The notes beneath the pieces were generated by a model that saw nothing but the letters and a program-made list of their open reading frames with translations, did not search any database and was not told where the DNA came from. Position numbers and translations under genes: made by a program. This document shows, piece by piece, positions 47,539 to 55,913 of a DNA stretch of 64,000 nucleotides (position 1 is its first letter; each line of letters begins with the position of its first letter). The DNA comes from Opitutia bacterium (GTDB lineage Bacteria; Verrucomicrobiota; Verrucomicrobiia; Opitutales; UBA953), in assembly GCA_003569165.1 (NCBI GenBank), contig BGOI01000001.1:124001-188000 (forward strand). The letters run 5' to 3'.

Positions 47539-48258
47539 TTACTTGGACTTCAGTTCCTTGACCGTGGTGGCGGTGACAGCGTCCGTCCAGCTGGCGGTCG
47601 TCGTGCCCGGGGTCTTCTTCGAAGCGAACTTGTTTTCAGTCGTGCTGGTGTCAGAGCGCCAATCGACGTGTGCGTCACCGAAGGCGATGTGGCCGCCTTC
47701 CGCACCCCAGACGCCGCTGGCGGTATCCCACTTGCCGGCGACGTTCAGGCCGCGCGTCCAGAGGAGGGGCACCTGTTCGTTGAGATTCTTGTTGGTCGGG
47801 GTGTAGGTCGTCCAGGACTGGAAGCCACTGGTAGCACTCGGAGTGATGAAGGCCGGGTCGATGGTTTCGGCACCGGCGGCGCCGAGAAGCACCTGCTTCG
47901 GGAAGGAGGCGCTTTCATTGGCCGGGTCGGCGTCGACGTACCAGATCTCACCGCTGTTCAGGCCAGCATTGAGGGCAAGCACGGCGGCGAACTGCGGCAG
48001 CGTGGTGGCCGAGGTCGGGGCGGTGGAGGTGTTCCAGGCGGCATCCTTGATGAACTTGCTGCCGGAATTGAAGGTGATGTAGGACTGGGCGATGTTACGC
48101 AGCTTGGTCGAAGCGGCGGACTGCTTGGCCTTCTTCATGACGCCTTGGACGCCGGGGAAGAGGACGGCTGCGAGGATGCCGATGATCGCGATCACCGTCA
48201 GGAGTTCGATGAGCGTGAAGCCCTTACGGTTACGGGGGAAGGTGGCGGGCGATTTCAT
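47539..48258 (-). CDS. Prepilin-like protein, copy 1
   Basis: A 239-residue type IV pilin/pseudopilin-type protein. The prepilin-peptidase site is RNRKG-FTLIELLTVIAIIGILAAV with Phe at +1 and Glu at +5. A long helix and a globular C-terminal domain follow, ending with a motif GGHIAFGDAHVDWRS that resembles the H-x9-DG hallmark of Verrucomicrobia/Planctomycetes prepilins. The tail is TTASWTDAVTATTVKELKSK. It is one of two tandem, nearly identical genes, each with its own terminator. It may be a minor or a surface pilin. Confidence 0.88.
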   Translation of the reverse strand: MKSPATFPRNRKGFTLIELLTVIAIIGILAAVLFPGVQGVMKKAKQSAASTKLRNIAQSYITFNSGSKFIKDAAWNTSTAPTSATTLPQFAAVLALNAGLNSGEIWYVDADPANESASFPKQVLLGAAGAETIDPAFITPSATSGFQSWTTYTPTNKNLNEQVPLLWTRGLNVAGKWDTASGVWGAEGGHIAFGDAHVDWRSDTSTTENKFASKKTPGTTTASWTDAVTATTVKELKSK

Positions 48259-48352
48259 GGGGTGAAGATATCAGATTTTTAAAGAATACCCCTCAGGCAG
48301 GCAAGCCCAGAGAGCCCTAAGGCGTGTCGCTATTGTTACAGCTTAAACCAAC

Positions 48353-48383
48353 AAAAAAGCCCCGCAGAACGGGGCTTTTCGGA
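48353..48383 (-). terminator. Terminator after prepilin gene 2
   Basis: The AAAAGCCCCG-TTCTG-CGGGGCTTTTTTG hairpin on the minus strand; it matches the design of the one after copy 1. Confidence 0.8.
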
Positions 48384-48397
48384 GAGGTCGCGAAGTC

Positions 48398-49107
48398 TTA
48401 CTTGGACTTCAGTTCCTTGACCGTGGTGGAGGTCACAGCGTCCGTCCAGCTGGCGGTCGTCGTGCCCGGGGTCTTTTTCGAAGCAAACTGGTTTCCACGG
48501 TGCTGGTGTCAGAGCGCCAATCGACGTGCGCATCACCGAAGGAGATGTGGCCGCCTTCCGCACCCCAGACGCCGTTGGTGGTATCCCACTTGCCGGCGGT
48601 GGTCAGGCCGCGCGTCCAGAGGAGGGGGACCTGTTCGTTGAGATTCTTGTTGGTCGGGGTGTAGGTCGTCCAGGACTGGAAGCCGCTGGCAGCGCTCGGC
48701 GTGATGAAGGCCGGGTCGATGGTTTCGGCACCGGCGGCGCCGAGAAGCACCTGCTTCGGGAAGGAGGCGCTGTCGTTGGCCGGGTCGGCGTCGACGTACC
48801 AGATCTCACCGCTGTTCAGGCCAGCGTTGAGGGCGAGCACGGCGGCGAACTGCGGCAGCGTGGTGGCCGAGGTCGGGGCGGAGGAGGTATTCCAGGCGGC
48901 ATCCTTGATGAACTTGCTGCCGGAATTGAAGGTGATGTAGGACTGGGCGATGTTACGCAGCTTGGTCGAAGCGGCGGACTGCTTGGCCTTCTTCATGACG
49001 CCTTGGACGCCGGGGAAGAGGACGGCTGCGAGGATGCCGATGATCGCGATCACCGTCAGGAGTTCGATGAGCGTGAAGCCCTTACGATTACGGGGGGAGG
49101 AGGTCAT
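48398..49107 (-). CDS. Prepilin-like protein, copy 2 (one frameshift near the 3' end)
   Basis: A tandem duplicate of the preceding gene. The N-terminus is MTSSPRNRKGFTLIELLTVIAIIG, and over the next 200 residues it differs from copy 1 at a few sites (for example STAPTS/SSAPTS, NESAS/NDSAS, ATSG/AASG). Near 48490 one base is missing relative to copy 1 (CAAACTGGTTTCCACGG against CGAACTTGTTTTCAGTCG), which shifts the frame. The original frame then ends TASWTDAVTSTTVKELKSK at 48398. The total span is one base short of a multiple of three. It is either a consensus error or a real truncation that changes the tail. Confidence 0.82.
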
Positions 49108-49178
49108 AGATTTTGTGGGGTATAGTTAAGGGTAGGAGATTTTGTTCCGTTGGAAAGGCAAAAAGGGCTTTCTTAAGG

Positions 49179-50432
49179 TTAATAAGGGAGCGGAAAACGG
49201 CTGGTCAGGGAGGCCACGATACCCTGCGCCTGTTCGATTTTGGCAGGATTCTGAGGGTCGGACAGGACAATGGCGATCGCTTGGGCGATTTCCCGCATCT
49301 CGGACTCCTTCATACCACGAGAAGTCACGGCTGGCGTGCCAACGCGGATACCGCTGGCCTGGAAAGGACTACGGGTCTCGTCCGGCACGGTGTTCTTATT
49401 GGTGGTGATGTGCGCGGCGTCCAGGGCGAGCTGGGCATCCTTGCCGGAAACGGTCGGGTGGCTCTTGCGGAGATCCAGCAAGCTCAGGTGATTGTCAGTA
49501 CCACCGCTAATCAGGCCGAAGCCGAGCTTCACGAGCTCGTCGGCGAGGGCGCGGGAATTGGCGACGACCTGCTTGGCGTATTCCTTGAACTCCGGCGTAG
49601 CACACTGCGCGAAGCAGATGGCCTTGGCGGCGATGACGTGCTCGAGCGGGCCACCCTGGGCGCCAGGGAAGACCGCGGAGTCGATGGCCTTGGCGTGCTC
49701 GGCCTTGCAGAGGATGAGGCCACCGCGCGGACCACGCAGGGTCTTGTGCGTGGTGGTGGTGACGAAGTCGGCGTAAGGCACGGGCGACGGGTGCACCCCA
49801 CCCGCGACAAGACCGGCGATGTGGGCGATGTCGGCGAGCAGGAGCGCCCCGTTCTCCTTGGCGATCTTGCCGAAGCGGGCGAAGTCGATCTCGCGGGCGT
49901 AAGCGGAAGCGCCGACGGTGATCATCTTGGGCTGCTCGCGCTTGGCCATCTCCTCAACTTCGTCGTAGTTGATGCGGCCGTCAGCGCCCACGCCGTAGTG
50001 AACCGCGTTGTAGAGCTTGCCAGAGAAGTTGGCGGAGTTGCCGTGCGTGAGGTGGCCACCATGCGACAGGTTCATGGTCAGGATCTTGTCGCCGGGTTTG
50101 ATGCTCGCGAAGTAGACGGCGGCATTGGCTTGGCTGCCGGAGTGCGGCTGGACATTGGCGTGGTCGGCGCCGAAGAGGGCTTTAGCGCGGTCGATGGCCA
50201 ACTGTTCGATCTGGTCGACGTTCTCGCAGCCGCCGTACCAGCGCTTACCGGGATAACCTTCGGCGTACTTGTTGGTCAGGATACTGCCTTGGGCTTCCAT
50301 CACGGCCGGAAGCGTGAAGTTCTCGGAGGCGATCAGCTCGATGTGCGTCTGCTGGCGCTTGAGCTCGGCCTTGATCAGGCGGTCGATCTCAGGGTCGAGC
50401 TGGGCGAGAGGGATGCGGCGAATGGCGGTCAT
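49179..50432 (-). CDS. glyA: Serine hydroxymethyltransferase
   Basis: A 417-residue PLP enzyme converting serine and tetrahydrofolate to glycine and methylene-THF. [61 protein letters not shown] and the PLP Lys in [19 protein letters not shown] are present, with the [11 protein letters not shown]-like motif as [12 protein letters not shown]. It lies in the order YwlE-type phosphatase, rpiB, glyA, the same as in Bacillus. Confidence 0.97.
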   Translation of the reverse strand: MTAIRRIPLAQLDPEIDRLIKAELKRQQTHIELIASENFTLPAVMEAQGSILTNKYAEGYPGKRWYGGCENVDQIEQLAIDRAKALFGADHANVQPHSGSQANAAVYFASIKPGDKILTMNLSHGGHLTHGNSANFSGKLYNAVHYGVGADGRINYDEVEEMAKREQPKMITVGASAYAREIDFARFGKIAKENGALLLADIAHIAGLVAGGVHPSPVPYADFVTTTTHKTLRGPRGGLILCKAEHAKAIDSAVFPGAQGGPLEHVIAAKAICFAQCATPEFKEYAKQVVANSRALADELVKLGFGLISGGTDNHLSLLDLRKSHPTVSGKDAQLALDAAHITTNKNTVPDETRSPFQASGIRVGTPAVTSRGMKESEMREIAQAIAIVLSDPQNPAKIEQAQGIVASLTSRFPLPY

Positions 50433-50492
50433 GGGTGGAATGGTGAAAGGGCAAATCGTGCGAGGAATCGTGGCAACGGCAAATCGGCGGGG

Positions 50493-50942
50493 TTATCCAC
50501 ATGGGGACTCCAGCTTATCCACGCGCCGGGTATGCCGCCCGGCTTCGAACTCGGCCGCCAAGAAGGCCTCGACGCACGCCAGGGCGGTCGGGAGGTCGAC
50601 GTATTTGGCCCCAAAACAAAGGACATTGGCGTCGTTATGGCGACGGCTCTGGCCGGCGGCGTCGGCGCTCTGGACGAGGGCGGCCCGGATACCGCGCACC
50701 TTGTTGGCGGCGATGGAGATACCGATGCCGGTCGTGCAGACGAGGATGCCGAACCTCGCGCTACCGCCGACGACATCGGCGGCCACCGCATGGGCGTAGT
50801 CCGGATAATCGCAGGAGGCCTCGGTCTCGGTGCCGCGATCGAGGATGGCGTAGCCTTTCGCCTTCAGCGCTTCGCTCAGGCCACGTCGCAAGGCGAGTCC
50901 GCCATGGTCACTGCCAAAGGAAAGCGTAAGCGGGCTGGTCAT
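50493..50942 (-). CDS. rpiB: Ribose-5-phosphate isomerase B
   Basis: A 149-residue RpiB/LacAB-family isomerase linking ribose 5-phosphate and ribulose 5-phosphate. FGSDHGGLALRRGL (Asp/His), DYPDYAHAVAADVV, LVCTTGIGISIAANKVRGIRAAL (Cys as catalytic base, phosphate loop) and SRRHNDANVLCFGAKYV are clear. The start ATG overlaps the stop of the preceding phosphatase gene (ATGA). Confidence 0.94.
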   Translation of the reverse strand: MTSPLTLSFGSDHGGLALRRGLSEALKAKGYAILDRGTETEASCDYPDYAHAVAADVVGGSARFGILVCTTGIGISIAANKVRGIRAALVQSADAAGQSRRHNDANVLCFGAKYVDLPTALACVEAFLAAEFEAGRHTRRVDKLESPCG

Positions 50943-51424
50943 CGGGAAAGATTCTGGCGCAGAAACTCCACCATCGCAGGGATGGCTTCAACCATGGAAT
51001 CGCGGCACTCCTCGTAATCGCGATAGCCGCCGCCGAACGGGTCAGGAATATCCCGCGGGACATCGGTTGGCAGGACATCGCGCAGGAGCAGCACGAAAGC
51101 GGGGAGGACGTCGAAACGAGAATGCAGGGCGGCGAGGTGCGACTCGGTCATACCGAAGATCACGATGCTGCGGTCAACGTCGGCCTGACTCAGCAGCCGG
51201 CTGCGATGGCCAGAGACATCCAAGCCGATCCGCTGCATGGCCTTGACGGAATTAGCGGACGGCAGCTGACCATCCTGCGCGGCTAGCCCGAACGAGGCGA
51301 CCTTCAGCTTCTCGAGCCCCTGCCCTCGCTTGACTAGGGTCGCCCGGAGCAACGCCTCCGCCATCGGACTGCGACAGGTATTACCTGTGCAGACAAACGT
51401 GACGGTGTCTCGTTCGACGGCCAT
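50939..51424 (-). CDS. Low-molecular-weight phosphatase, YwlE (protein-arginine phosphatase)-like
   Basis: A 161-residue low-Mr protein phosphatase. The P-loop is FVCTGNTCRSPMAEALL, and the general acid Asp lies in DIPDPFGGG. In B. subtilis YwlE the Thr of CxGNTCRS (in place of the Ile of tyrosine phosphatases) makes the enzyme specific for phospho-arginine, and YwlE has DPFGG; both are present here. The gene neighbours rpiB and glyA as ywlE does. I therefore favour protein-arginine phosphatase over tyrosine phosphatase; this is inference. ATG 51424 is the start, since the frame at 51433 begins with TTG. Confidence 0.82.
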   Translation of the reverse strand: MAVERDTVTFVCTGNTCRSPMAEALLRATLVKRGQGLEKLKVASFGLAAQDGQLPSANSVKAMQRIGLDVSGHRSRLLSQADVDRSIVIFGMTESHLAALHSRFDVLPAFVLLLRDVLPTDVPRDIPDPFGGGYRDYEECRDSMVEAIPAMVEFLRQNLSR

Positions 51425-51463
51425 GCGGTTCAAGATGAGGGATAAGCCCCTCGGTTCAAGTGT

Positions 51464-52762
51464 TCAAACCGCCCCGTCACGACGGAGCTGGCGATAACCG
51501 ATATCCCGACGGTAGTGACACCCTTCGAACTTGATCTGGGGGACGACGGCGTAGGCCCGGCGGGCGGCTTCCTGCAGGGTCGGGCCATGAGCCACGACGC
51601 CGAGGACGCGGCCGCCGGAGGTGACGACCCGTCCGTCCGGTAGGCGCCGGGTGCCGCCATGGACGATGTCCACGCCCTCGGGCAGGGACGCAGGCAAGGT
51701 GATGGGGTCGCCCTTACGGATTTCGCCAGGATAACCGCCAGCAGCGAGGACGATGATGATTGTGGCGCCCGGACGTAGCTTCACGGCCGAAGGACGGAAG
51801 CGGCCATGGGCGATATCTTCCATGATCTGCACGGGGTCGGTCTCAAGCGAAGGCATGAGCACCTGGCACTCGGGGTCGCCGAAACGGACATTGAACTCGA
51901 CAACCTTGGGTCCGCTCTCGGTGACCATGATGCCGACGTAGAGCGTACCGCGGTAATCAATGCCGTCGGCCTGGAGGCCGCGCAGCGTGGGCGCGATGAT
52001 TTCCTCGCGGAGGCGACGTTCGACCTCGGGCGTGACGACGGTGGTGGGGGCATACGCGCCCATGCCACCGGTGTTGAGGCCGGTGTCGCCTTCGCCGACA
52101 CGCTTATGGTCCTGGCTCGGCGGCAGCATGAGGTATTCGTCGCGACACACCATGAGCATGATCGACGCCTCTTCACCTTGCATGAATTCTTCGATGACGA
52201 CCTCGTCGCCCGACGCGCCGAAGACCTTCGTCTCCATCATGTCGCGCAACGCGGCTTCGGCTTCGGCGTGCGTGGTCGCGATGACGACGCCCTTCCCTGC
52301 CGCCAGGCCCGAGGCCTTGATGACGATGGGGACGGGCTGCTTGCGCACGTACTCCAGCGCGGGCGCGAGCGAGCGAAACGTCTCCGAAGCGGCGGTGGGT
52401 ACCTTATGGCGCACCATGAAATCCTTGCTGAAAGCCTTGCTGGCCTCGAGGCGGGCGCCAGAAGCGAGCGGACCGTAGGCTGGGATGCCGGCGGCTTCGA
52501 GGGCGTCGACGACGCCGGCGGCGAGCGGGACCTCGGGGCCGACGATCACAAAGGTGGAGGCCGTGCGACGGACAAGTTCCAGGACGGCGGCTGGGTTGGC
52601 GGCGTCGACCTCCAGGCACTCGGCTTCGAGCGCCATGCCGCCGTTGCCAGGGGCCACGCGGACCTTGGCCACGCGGGGGCTGCGGAGGCAGGCCTTGAGC
52701 AAGGCATGCTCACGGCCGCCAGAGCCGAGGATGAGGACGTCGAGTTTTCCCTGCGTAGCCAT
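51464..52762 (-). CDS. purD: Phosphoribosylamine-glycine ligase
   Basis: A 432-residue ATP-grasp enzyme of purine synthesis (second step). LDVLILGSGGREHALLKACLRSP, VIVGPEVPLAAGVVDAL, the ATP-grasp core PIVIKASGLAAGKGVVIATT, VVIEEFMQGEEASIMLM, LPPSQDHKRVGEGDTGLNTGGMGAYAP and FNVRFGDPECQVLMPSL are visible. The length matches the family. It starts the minus-strand run purD, phosphatase, rpiB, glyA. Confidence 0.96.
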   Translation of the reverse strand: MATQGKLDVLILGSGGREHALLKACLRSPRVAKVRVAPGNGGMALEAECLEVDAANPAAVLELVRRTASTFVIVGPEVPLAAGVVDALEAAGIPAYGPLASGARLEASKAFSKDFMVRHKVPTAASETFRSLAPALEYVRKQPVPIVIKASGLAAGKGVVIATTHAEAEAALRDMMETKVFGASGDEVVIEEFMQGEEASIMLMVCRDEYLMLPPSQDHKRVGEGDTGLNTGGMGAYAPTTVVTPEVERRLREEIIAPTLRGLQADGIDYRGTLYVGIMVTESGPKVVEFNVRFGDPECQVLMPSLETDPVQIMEDIAHGRFRPSAVKLRPGATIIIVLAAGGYPGEIRKGDPITLPASLPEGVDIVHGGTRRLPDGRVVTSGGRVLGVVAHGPTLQEAARRAYAVVPQIKFEGCHYRRDIGYRQLRRDGAV

Positions 52763-52800
52763 GACCCTACTACTGCGGGGTGTCGGGAATGATGTGAACC

Positions 52801-52832
52801 AAAAACAGGGCCGGCCCGTTTCCGGACCGACC
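52801..52832 (-). terminator. Terminator after tRNA-Leu(GAG)
   Basis: On the minus strand GGTCGGTCCG-GAAA-CGGGCCGGCC with a following CTGTTTTTGG, shortly after the tRNA CCA end. Confidence 0.75.
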
Positions 52833-52842
52833 CAGCCTAAAT

Positions 52843-52926
52843 TGGTGCTCAGGCCGGGACTTGAACCCGGACACCTTGCGGCACATGCACCTCAAGCATG
52901 CGTGTCTGCCATTCCACCACCTGAGC
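52843..52926 (-). tRNA. tRNA-Leu (anticodon GAG)
   Basis: A class II tRNA with acceptor arms GCTCAGG / CCTGAGC, long variable arm, T-arm GGGTTCAAGTCCC and encoded CCA. The anticodon arm is CATGC-TTGAGGT-GCATG, giving anticodon GAG. The acceptor and D-arm are the same as in the CAG isoacceptor at 29148-29232. Confidence 0.95.
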
Positions 52927-53030
52927 AATAAAGGAAGGTGCACGCTGGAACTCCTGACGGCTGGTGCAAGTAAAAAGCGATTGTGCTGATGCTTGCCAAG
53001 CGGTCATCTTTCCCAACGCTCACTTCCTCA

Positions 53031-54470
53031 ATGTCCTCCGACTCGGCTGAAAACAACCCTCCCAAGGAAAAGTCCTTCGAACTGGACCTCTCTTCCCTTG
53101 GTTTCGGGCCCTCCTGGGTCAGCGGACCCTCCGAGAAGGTCAGCTCCGGTAATGGCGGCCCTCGCCGCGATGGTGATCGTCCTCGTTTCCGCGACGGCCC
53201 CGGCGGCGAGCGCCGCGGACCGCCCGGCGGCGGACCTCGTCGTGACGGCCCTGGTGCCGGACCTGGTGGCCCTCGTCGTGATGGACCCGGCGGACCTCGC
53301 CGCGATGATCGTCGTCACGATGACCGCGGCCCTTCCCGCTTTGAAGACGCACCGGTCTTCCGTCCCGTCGTCGCTAGCGCTTTCTTCCCCGATGACGTGA
53401 AGTTCGAGATTCTCGGTGGCGCGATGAAGAAGAGCAAGATGACCTACGAACTCTTCGAGGTCGCCCGCCTAATCCTCGATAAGGAAGACCGTCTCTCCAT
53501 CGTCATCCGCCACCTCGAGGCCGAACAGCGCCCCGACGCCCTGCTCGCCGTCTCCGTGCCCGACGGACACCCCTTCCTCAGCGAAGGCGACGCGGTCTCG
53601 CACGTGATGTCCCGCCACCTCGACAAGTTCTTCGACGTGGTCGAAGTCGAAGTCGAAGCTCCCAAGGGCTCCTTCCTGATGGTCGCGAAGTGCTCGCAGA
53701 CGGGTAAGCTGCTCGGCGCGCCGACCCACCACAGCTACCAGCGCAACCTGCGCGAACACCACGCCCGCCATTGCCCGAACATGCCGTTCGACTCCTTCAA
53801 AGGTCGCCTCGAGATGGTCCGCGAACAGGAACAAATCGACGCCTGGCTGAAGTCGATGTCCACCCGCAGCGAATACGCTCCGAAGGACCGCAAGGAAGGC
53901 GAACCGGAACGACTCGAATCCCTCGATGCCGCCCGCGGCTTCCTCCAGGCCTTCCGCAAGGACCTCGTGGTGAAGACCCACCCGTGGGTCCGCTTCGCCG
54001 GTCGCCTGCTCGAAGAACTCAATCCCGGCCCGCTCCGCGATTCCGTCCGCTACGCCCTCGAACAGCAGCGCGCCTTCCCCCTCGACACCGCCAACGGTAT
54101 CCGTGGCCGCCTCCGCAAGGAAGGCTTCCACCTTTATAAGAAGGGCTCGAAGGGCATCACCTACGCGTGCTCCGTCCGCCGTCGCTGCCGCGATCCGAAA
54201 GTCACCTTCAGCGAACCGATGGCCAAGCTCTTCGACGCCCTCGACCGTAAGCCAGCCCAGCAGGCGAAGGACCTCGTGCTCGCCCTCGCCGGCGAGAACG
54301 CCGAAGCTGCCGCCAAGACGCAGGCACTCACCGATCTCTCGTTCCTCATCGGCGAAGGCTACATCGCCAACCTCCCTGACGGCCGCCTCTTCGCCCAGCC
54401 CATCCTGAGCAGTCAGGCCCAAGCCAAGGAAGAAGCCGCCAACGACGAGGCCGCCGAAGAGAGCAAGTAA
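53031..54470 (+). CDS. Large protein with disordered Gly-Pro-Arg-Asp-rich N-terminus, family unknown
   Basis: A 479-residue protein. Residues 1-35 include SFELDLSSLGFGPSWV. Residues about 40-105 are a low-complexity tract of GGPRRDG-type units (GPRRDGDRPRFRDG..., GGPRRDDRRHDDRG), similar to RNA-binding disordered regions. The remaining ~370 residues form an ordered alpha/beta part (FEDAPVFRPVVASAFFP..., TYELFEVARLILDKEDRLSIVIRHLEAEQRP..., KTHPWVRFAGRLLEELNPG, GLRKEGFHLYKKGSKGITYACSVRRRC). I do not recognise the family. The positively charged late segment and the RG-like tract suggest nucleic-acid binding, as inference. ATG 53031 is chosen as the first codon of typical composition. Confidence 0.75.
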   Translation: MSSDSAENNPPKEKSFELDLSSLGFGPSWVSGPSEKVSSGNGGPRRDGDRPRFRDGPGGERRGPPGGGPRRDGPGAGPGGPRRDGPGGPRRDDRRHDDRGPSRFEDAPVFRPVVASAFFPDDVKFEILGGAMKKSKMTYELFEVARLILDKEDRLSIVIRHLEAEQRPDALLAVSVPDGHPFLSEGDAVSHVMSRHLDKFFDVVEVEVEAPKGSFLMVAKCSQTGKLLGAPTHHSYQRNLREHHARHCPNMPFDSFKGRLEMVREQEQIDAWLKSMSTRSEYAPKDRKEGEPERLESLDAARGFLQAFRKDLVVKTHPWVRFAGRLLEELNPGPLRDSVRYALEQQRAFPLDTANGIRGRLRKEGFHLYKKGSKGITYACSVRRRCRDPKVTFSEPMAKLFDALDRKPAQQAKDLVLALAGENAEAAAKTQALTDLSFLIGEGYIANLPDGRLFAQPILSSQAQAKEEAANDEAAEESK

Positions 54471-54491
54471 GCGCGAAGGAGCTTTTGCTTA

Positions 54492-54520
54492 AGGTAGGCC
54501 GCCGCATGGTGGCCCTAAGG
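54492..54520. repeat. Short TAGGG-type hairpin repeat, D3
   Basis: AGGTAGGCCGCC-GCAT-GGTGGCCCTAAGG forms a stem of seven pairs (one G-U). It lies in the gap after the disordered-N-terminus gene, together with D4, D2 and array C3. Confidence 0.5.
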
Positions 54521-54557
54521 TAGGGGAAGGACTACGTCATGCCCATTAATGCAGAAC

Positions 54558-54583
54558 GGGCGCGGCGTAGCCTCGCCCCTACC
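54558..54583. repeat. Short TAGGG-type hairpin repeat, D4
   Basis: GGGCGCGGC-GTA-GCCTCGCCC followed by CTACC; the other strand reads GGTAGGGGCGAGGC... Confidence 0.45.
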
Positions 54584-54610
54584 ATCGAGTTCACCATCCG
54601 GCGAACGGAC

Positions 54611-54639
54611 TAGGGCAGCACGCGGTGCTACCCCTACCC
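54611..54639. repeat. Short TAGGG-type hairpin repeat, D2
   Basis: TAGGGCAGCACGCGGTGCTACCCCTACCC, with AGCAC/GTGCT arms bracketed by TAGGG and CCCTA. Confidence 0.5.
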
Positions 54640-54647
54640 GACACACC

Positions 54648-54680
54648 CCAACCGCGAACCGCTATCCGCTATCACCCGCT
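54648..54680. repeat. 7-mer array (AACCGCT type), copy C3
   Basis: Units CAACCGC, GAACCGCT, ATCCGCT, ATCACCCGCT run into the end of the glycosyltransferase-like gene. Confidence 0.45.
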
Positions 54681-54686
54681 CCGCGC

Positions 54687-55418
54687 TTATTTCCAATTCT
54701 CCCCGATCCAAGGCGTGGGCAACACGCGACGATACCACTTGCCGCTGCGGCCGACGAGCGCATCGGGCGGATTAGGCAGGCCATGGAAGACAACGATCTT
54801 CGCGCCTTCGGGAATCTCCGGCGTCTGCCAAAAGGAGAACGGGAAATATTTCACGCAATGCTTCTTAAAGCTGCGGCACCAGGTCTCCGGCCAGTAGCTG
54901 ACTTTGCCCTGCGCGCTCAGATGCGCGGTGAGGAACTCCTGCTCGTTGCGGTGACGCTTACGCACGGCATCGAGGTTCGTGCGGAAATATTCGAGGACGT
55001 CGGGATAGGTGCCGGCGCGCCAGCGGTAGACCGACGAGTTGCCGGTGTAGTCGCCCTTCTGCCAGTCGCGGATGATCAGGAAGTCGCCAGGCTGCGTGAA
55101 GAACGAGTCCATGTTGCCGACGATGACGATGTCAATATCGAGGAAGAGGATGTCGCCTTTGAGTTCCGGACCGCCGGGCGTAGTCAGCGCGGGCGAGAAC
55201 GAGACGAGCTTGGTCCAACCGCGCTCCGGGGCGCCGGCGGGTAGCTCGAGACTGGGAATCGGGAAGGTCTCAATGCCGGCGTTGAGACCGGTCTTGTCGT
55301 CCGTCAGGCAAACGAAGCGATACGGGATGGTCAGGTGACGGCTGACCATGGAGTGGAGTCGGTTGACGTATTCCGGGCCGTATTTCTTGCCCCACTTCAT
55401 GCAAAGGATGGTCGCCAT
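54687..55418 (-). CDS. Glycosyltransferase-like protein
   Basis: A 243-residue protein with the GT-A-like DxD motif in KGDILFLDIDIVIVGNMDSFF. The N-terminal MATILCMKWGKKYGPEYVNRLHSMVSRHLTIPYRFVCLTDD and the WTKLVSFSPAL segment recall bacterial glycosyltransferases that use nucleotide sugars (GT8/GT32-like). The late motif VFHGLPNPPDAL and NEQEFLTAHLSAQG fit a metal-binding His. No membrane segment. The start ATG 55418 is chosen because the upstream codons are unlike the family. Substrate unknown. Confidence 0.7.
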   Translation of the reverse strand: MATILCMKWGKKYGPEYVNRLHSMVSRHLTIPYRFVCLTDDKTGLNAGIETFPIPSLELPAGAPERGWTKLVSFSPALTTPGGPELKGDILFLDIDIVIVGNMDSFFTQPGDFLIIRDWQKGDYTGNSSVYRWRAGTYPDVLEYFRTNLDAVRKRHRNEQEFLTAHLSAQGKVSYWPETWCRSFKKHCVKYFPFSFWQTPEIPEGAKIVVFHGLPNPPDALVGRSGKWYRRVLPTPWIGENWK

Positions 55419-55514
55419 GCTGCCGCCAGCGTGGGGATTCCCGGCCAAGCCTCCAGCCTGTTATGACGGACCGACCCCTTGCGTCCCCCCTGCCCTTGGG
55501 CATACCATGCCCAT

Positions 55515-55727
55515 ATGAGCGACGATCACGACGACGAGAACTTCAGCTCCGACGACGAATACGGCGAGGGCGGCATCCCGGCGGACCTGGAGGCCGACAT
55601 CGAGGAAAAGATCCAACGGGAGGTCGACGATCGCACCAGCTCACTCTACGACGATTCCCGCCCCCGCTCCGGCGGCTGCCTCCTCATCCTCGCCCTGCCT
55701 GTCCTAGGGCTGTGGTTCCTGAGGTAG
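55515..55727 (+). CDS. Small acidic protein with C-terminal membrane segment
   Basis: A 70-residue protein: a highly acidic N-terminal arm (MSDDHDDENFSSDDEYGEG...IPADLEADIEEKIQREVDD) and a C-terminal hydrophobic segment (GGCLLILALPVLGLWFLR). It is probably a small tail-anchored membrane protein. The stop codon TAG belongs to the GGTAGGG of repeat D5, so the repeat ends the gene. Confidence 0.6.
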   Translation: MSDDHDDENFSSDDEYGEGGIPADLEADIEEKIQREVDDRTSSLYDDSRPRSGGCLLILALPVLGLWFLR

Positions 55728-55751
55728 GGACAGCACCGCGTGCTACCCTAG
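55723..55751. repeat. Short TAGGG-type hairpin repeat, D5
   Basis: GGTAGGGACAGCACCGCGTGCTACCCTAG, with AGCAC/GTGCT arms. It includes the stop codon of the preceding gene. Copy D6 at 59776 is nearly the same. Confidence 0.6.
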
Positions 55752-55762
55752 TTCTGTATCAG

Positions 55763-55818
55763 GGTAGGGCCGAGCATCCCTGCTCGGCCGCGGCCGGCCA
55801 AGGATGGCCAGCCCTACC
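55763..55818. repeat. 56-bp twin-hairpin repeat, copy B2
   Basis: Identical over 56 bases to copy B1 at 36022-36077, including the GGTAGGGC/GCCCTACC ends and both internal hairpins. Confidence 0.75.
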
Positions 55819-55913
55819 ACGATTCAGCTATGTCGTGGCGCGGTCACGACCCTACCCCATGCCCACGTGTCAACTTGCCCACGTGCCCCCTCGAAAGCGC
55901 CTCGCGCTTTCGC

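Noticed and set aside
50433-50492. A glycine riboswitch before glyA
   Set aside because: The 60-base gap is too short and lacks the paired aptamer pattern.
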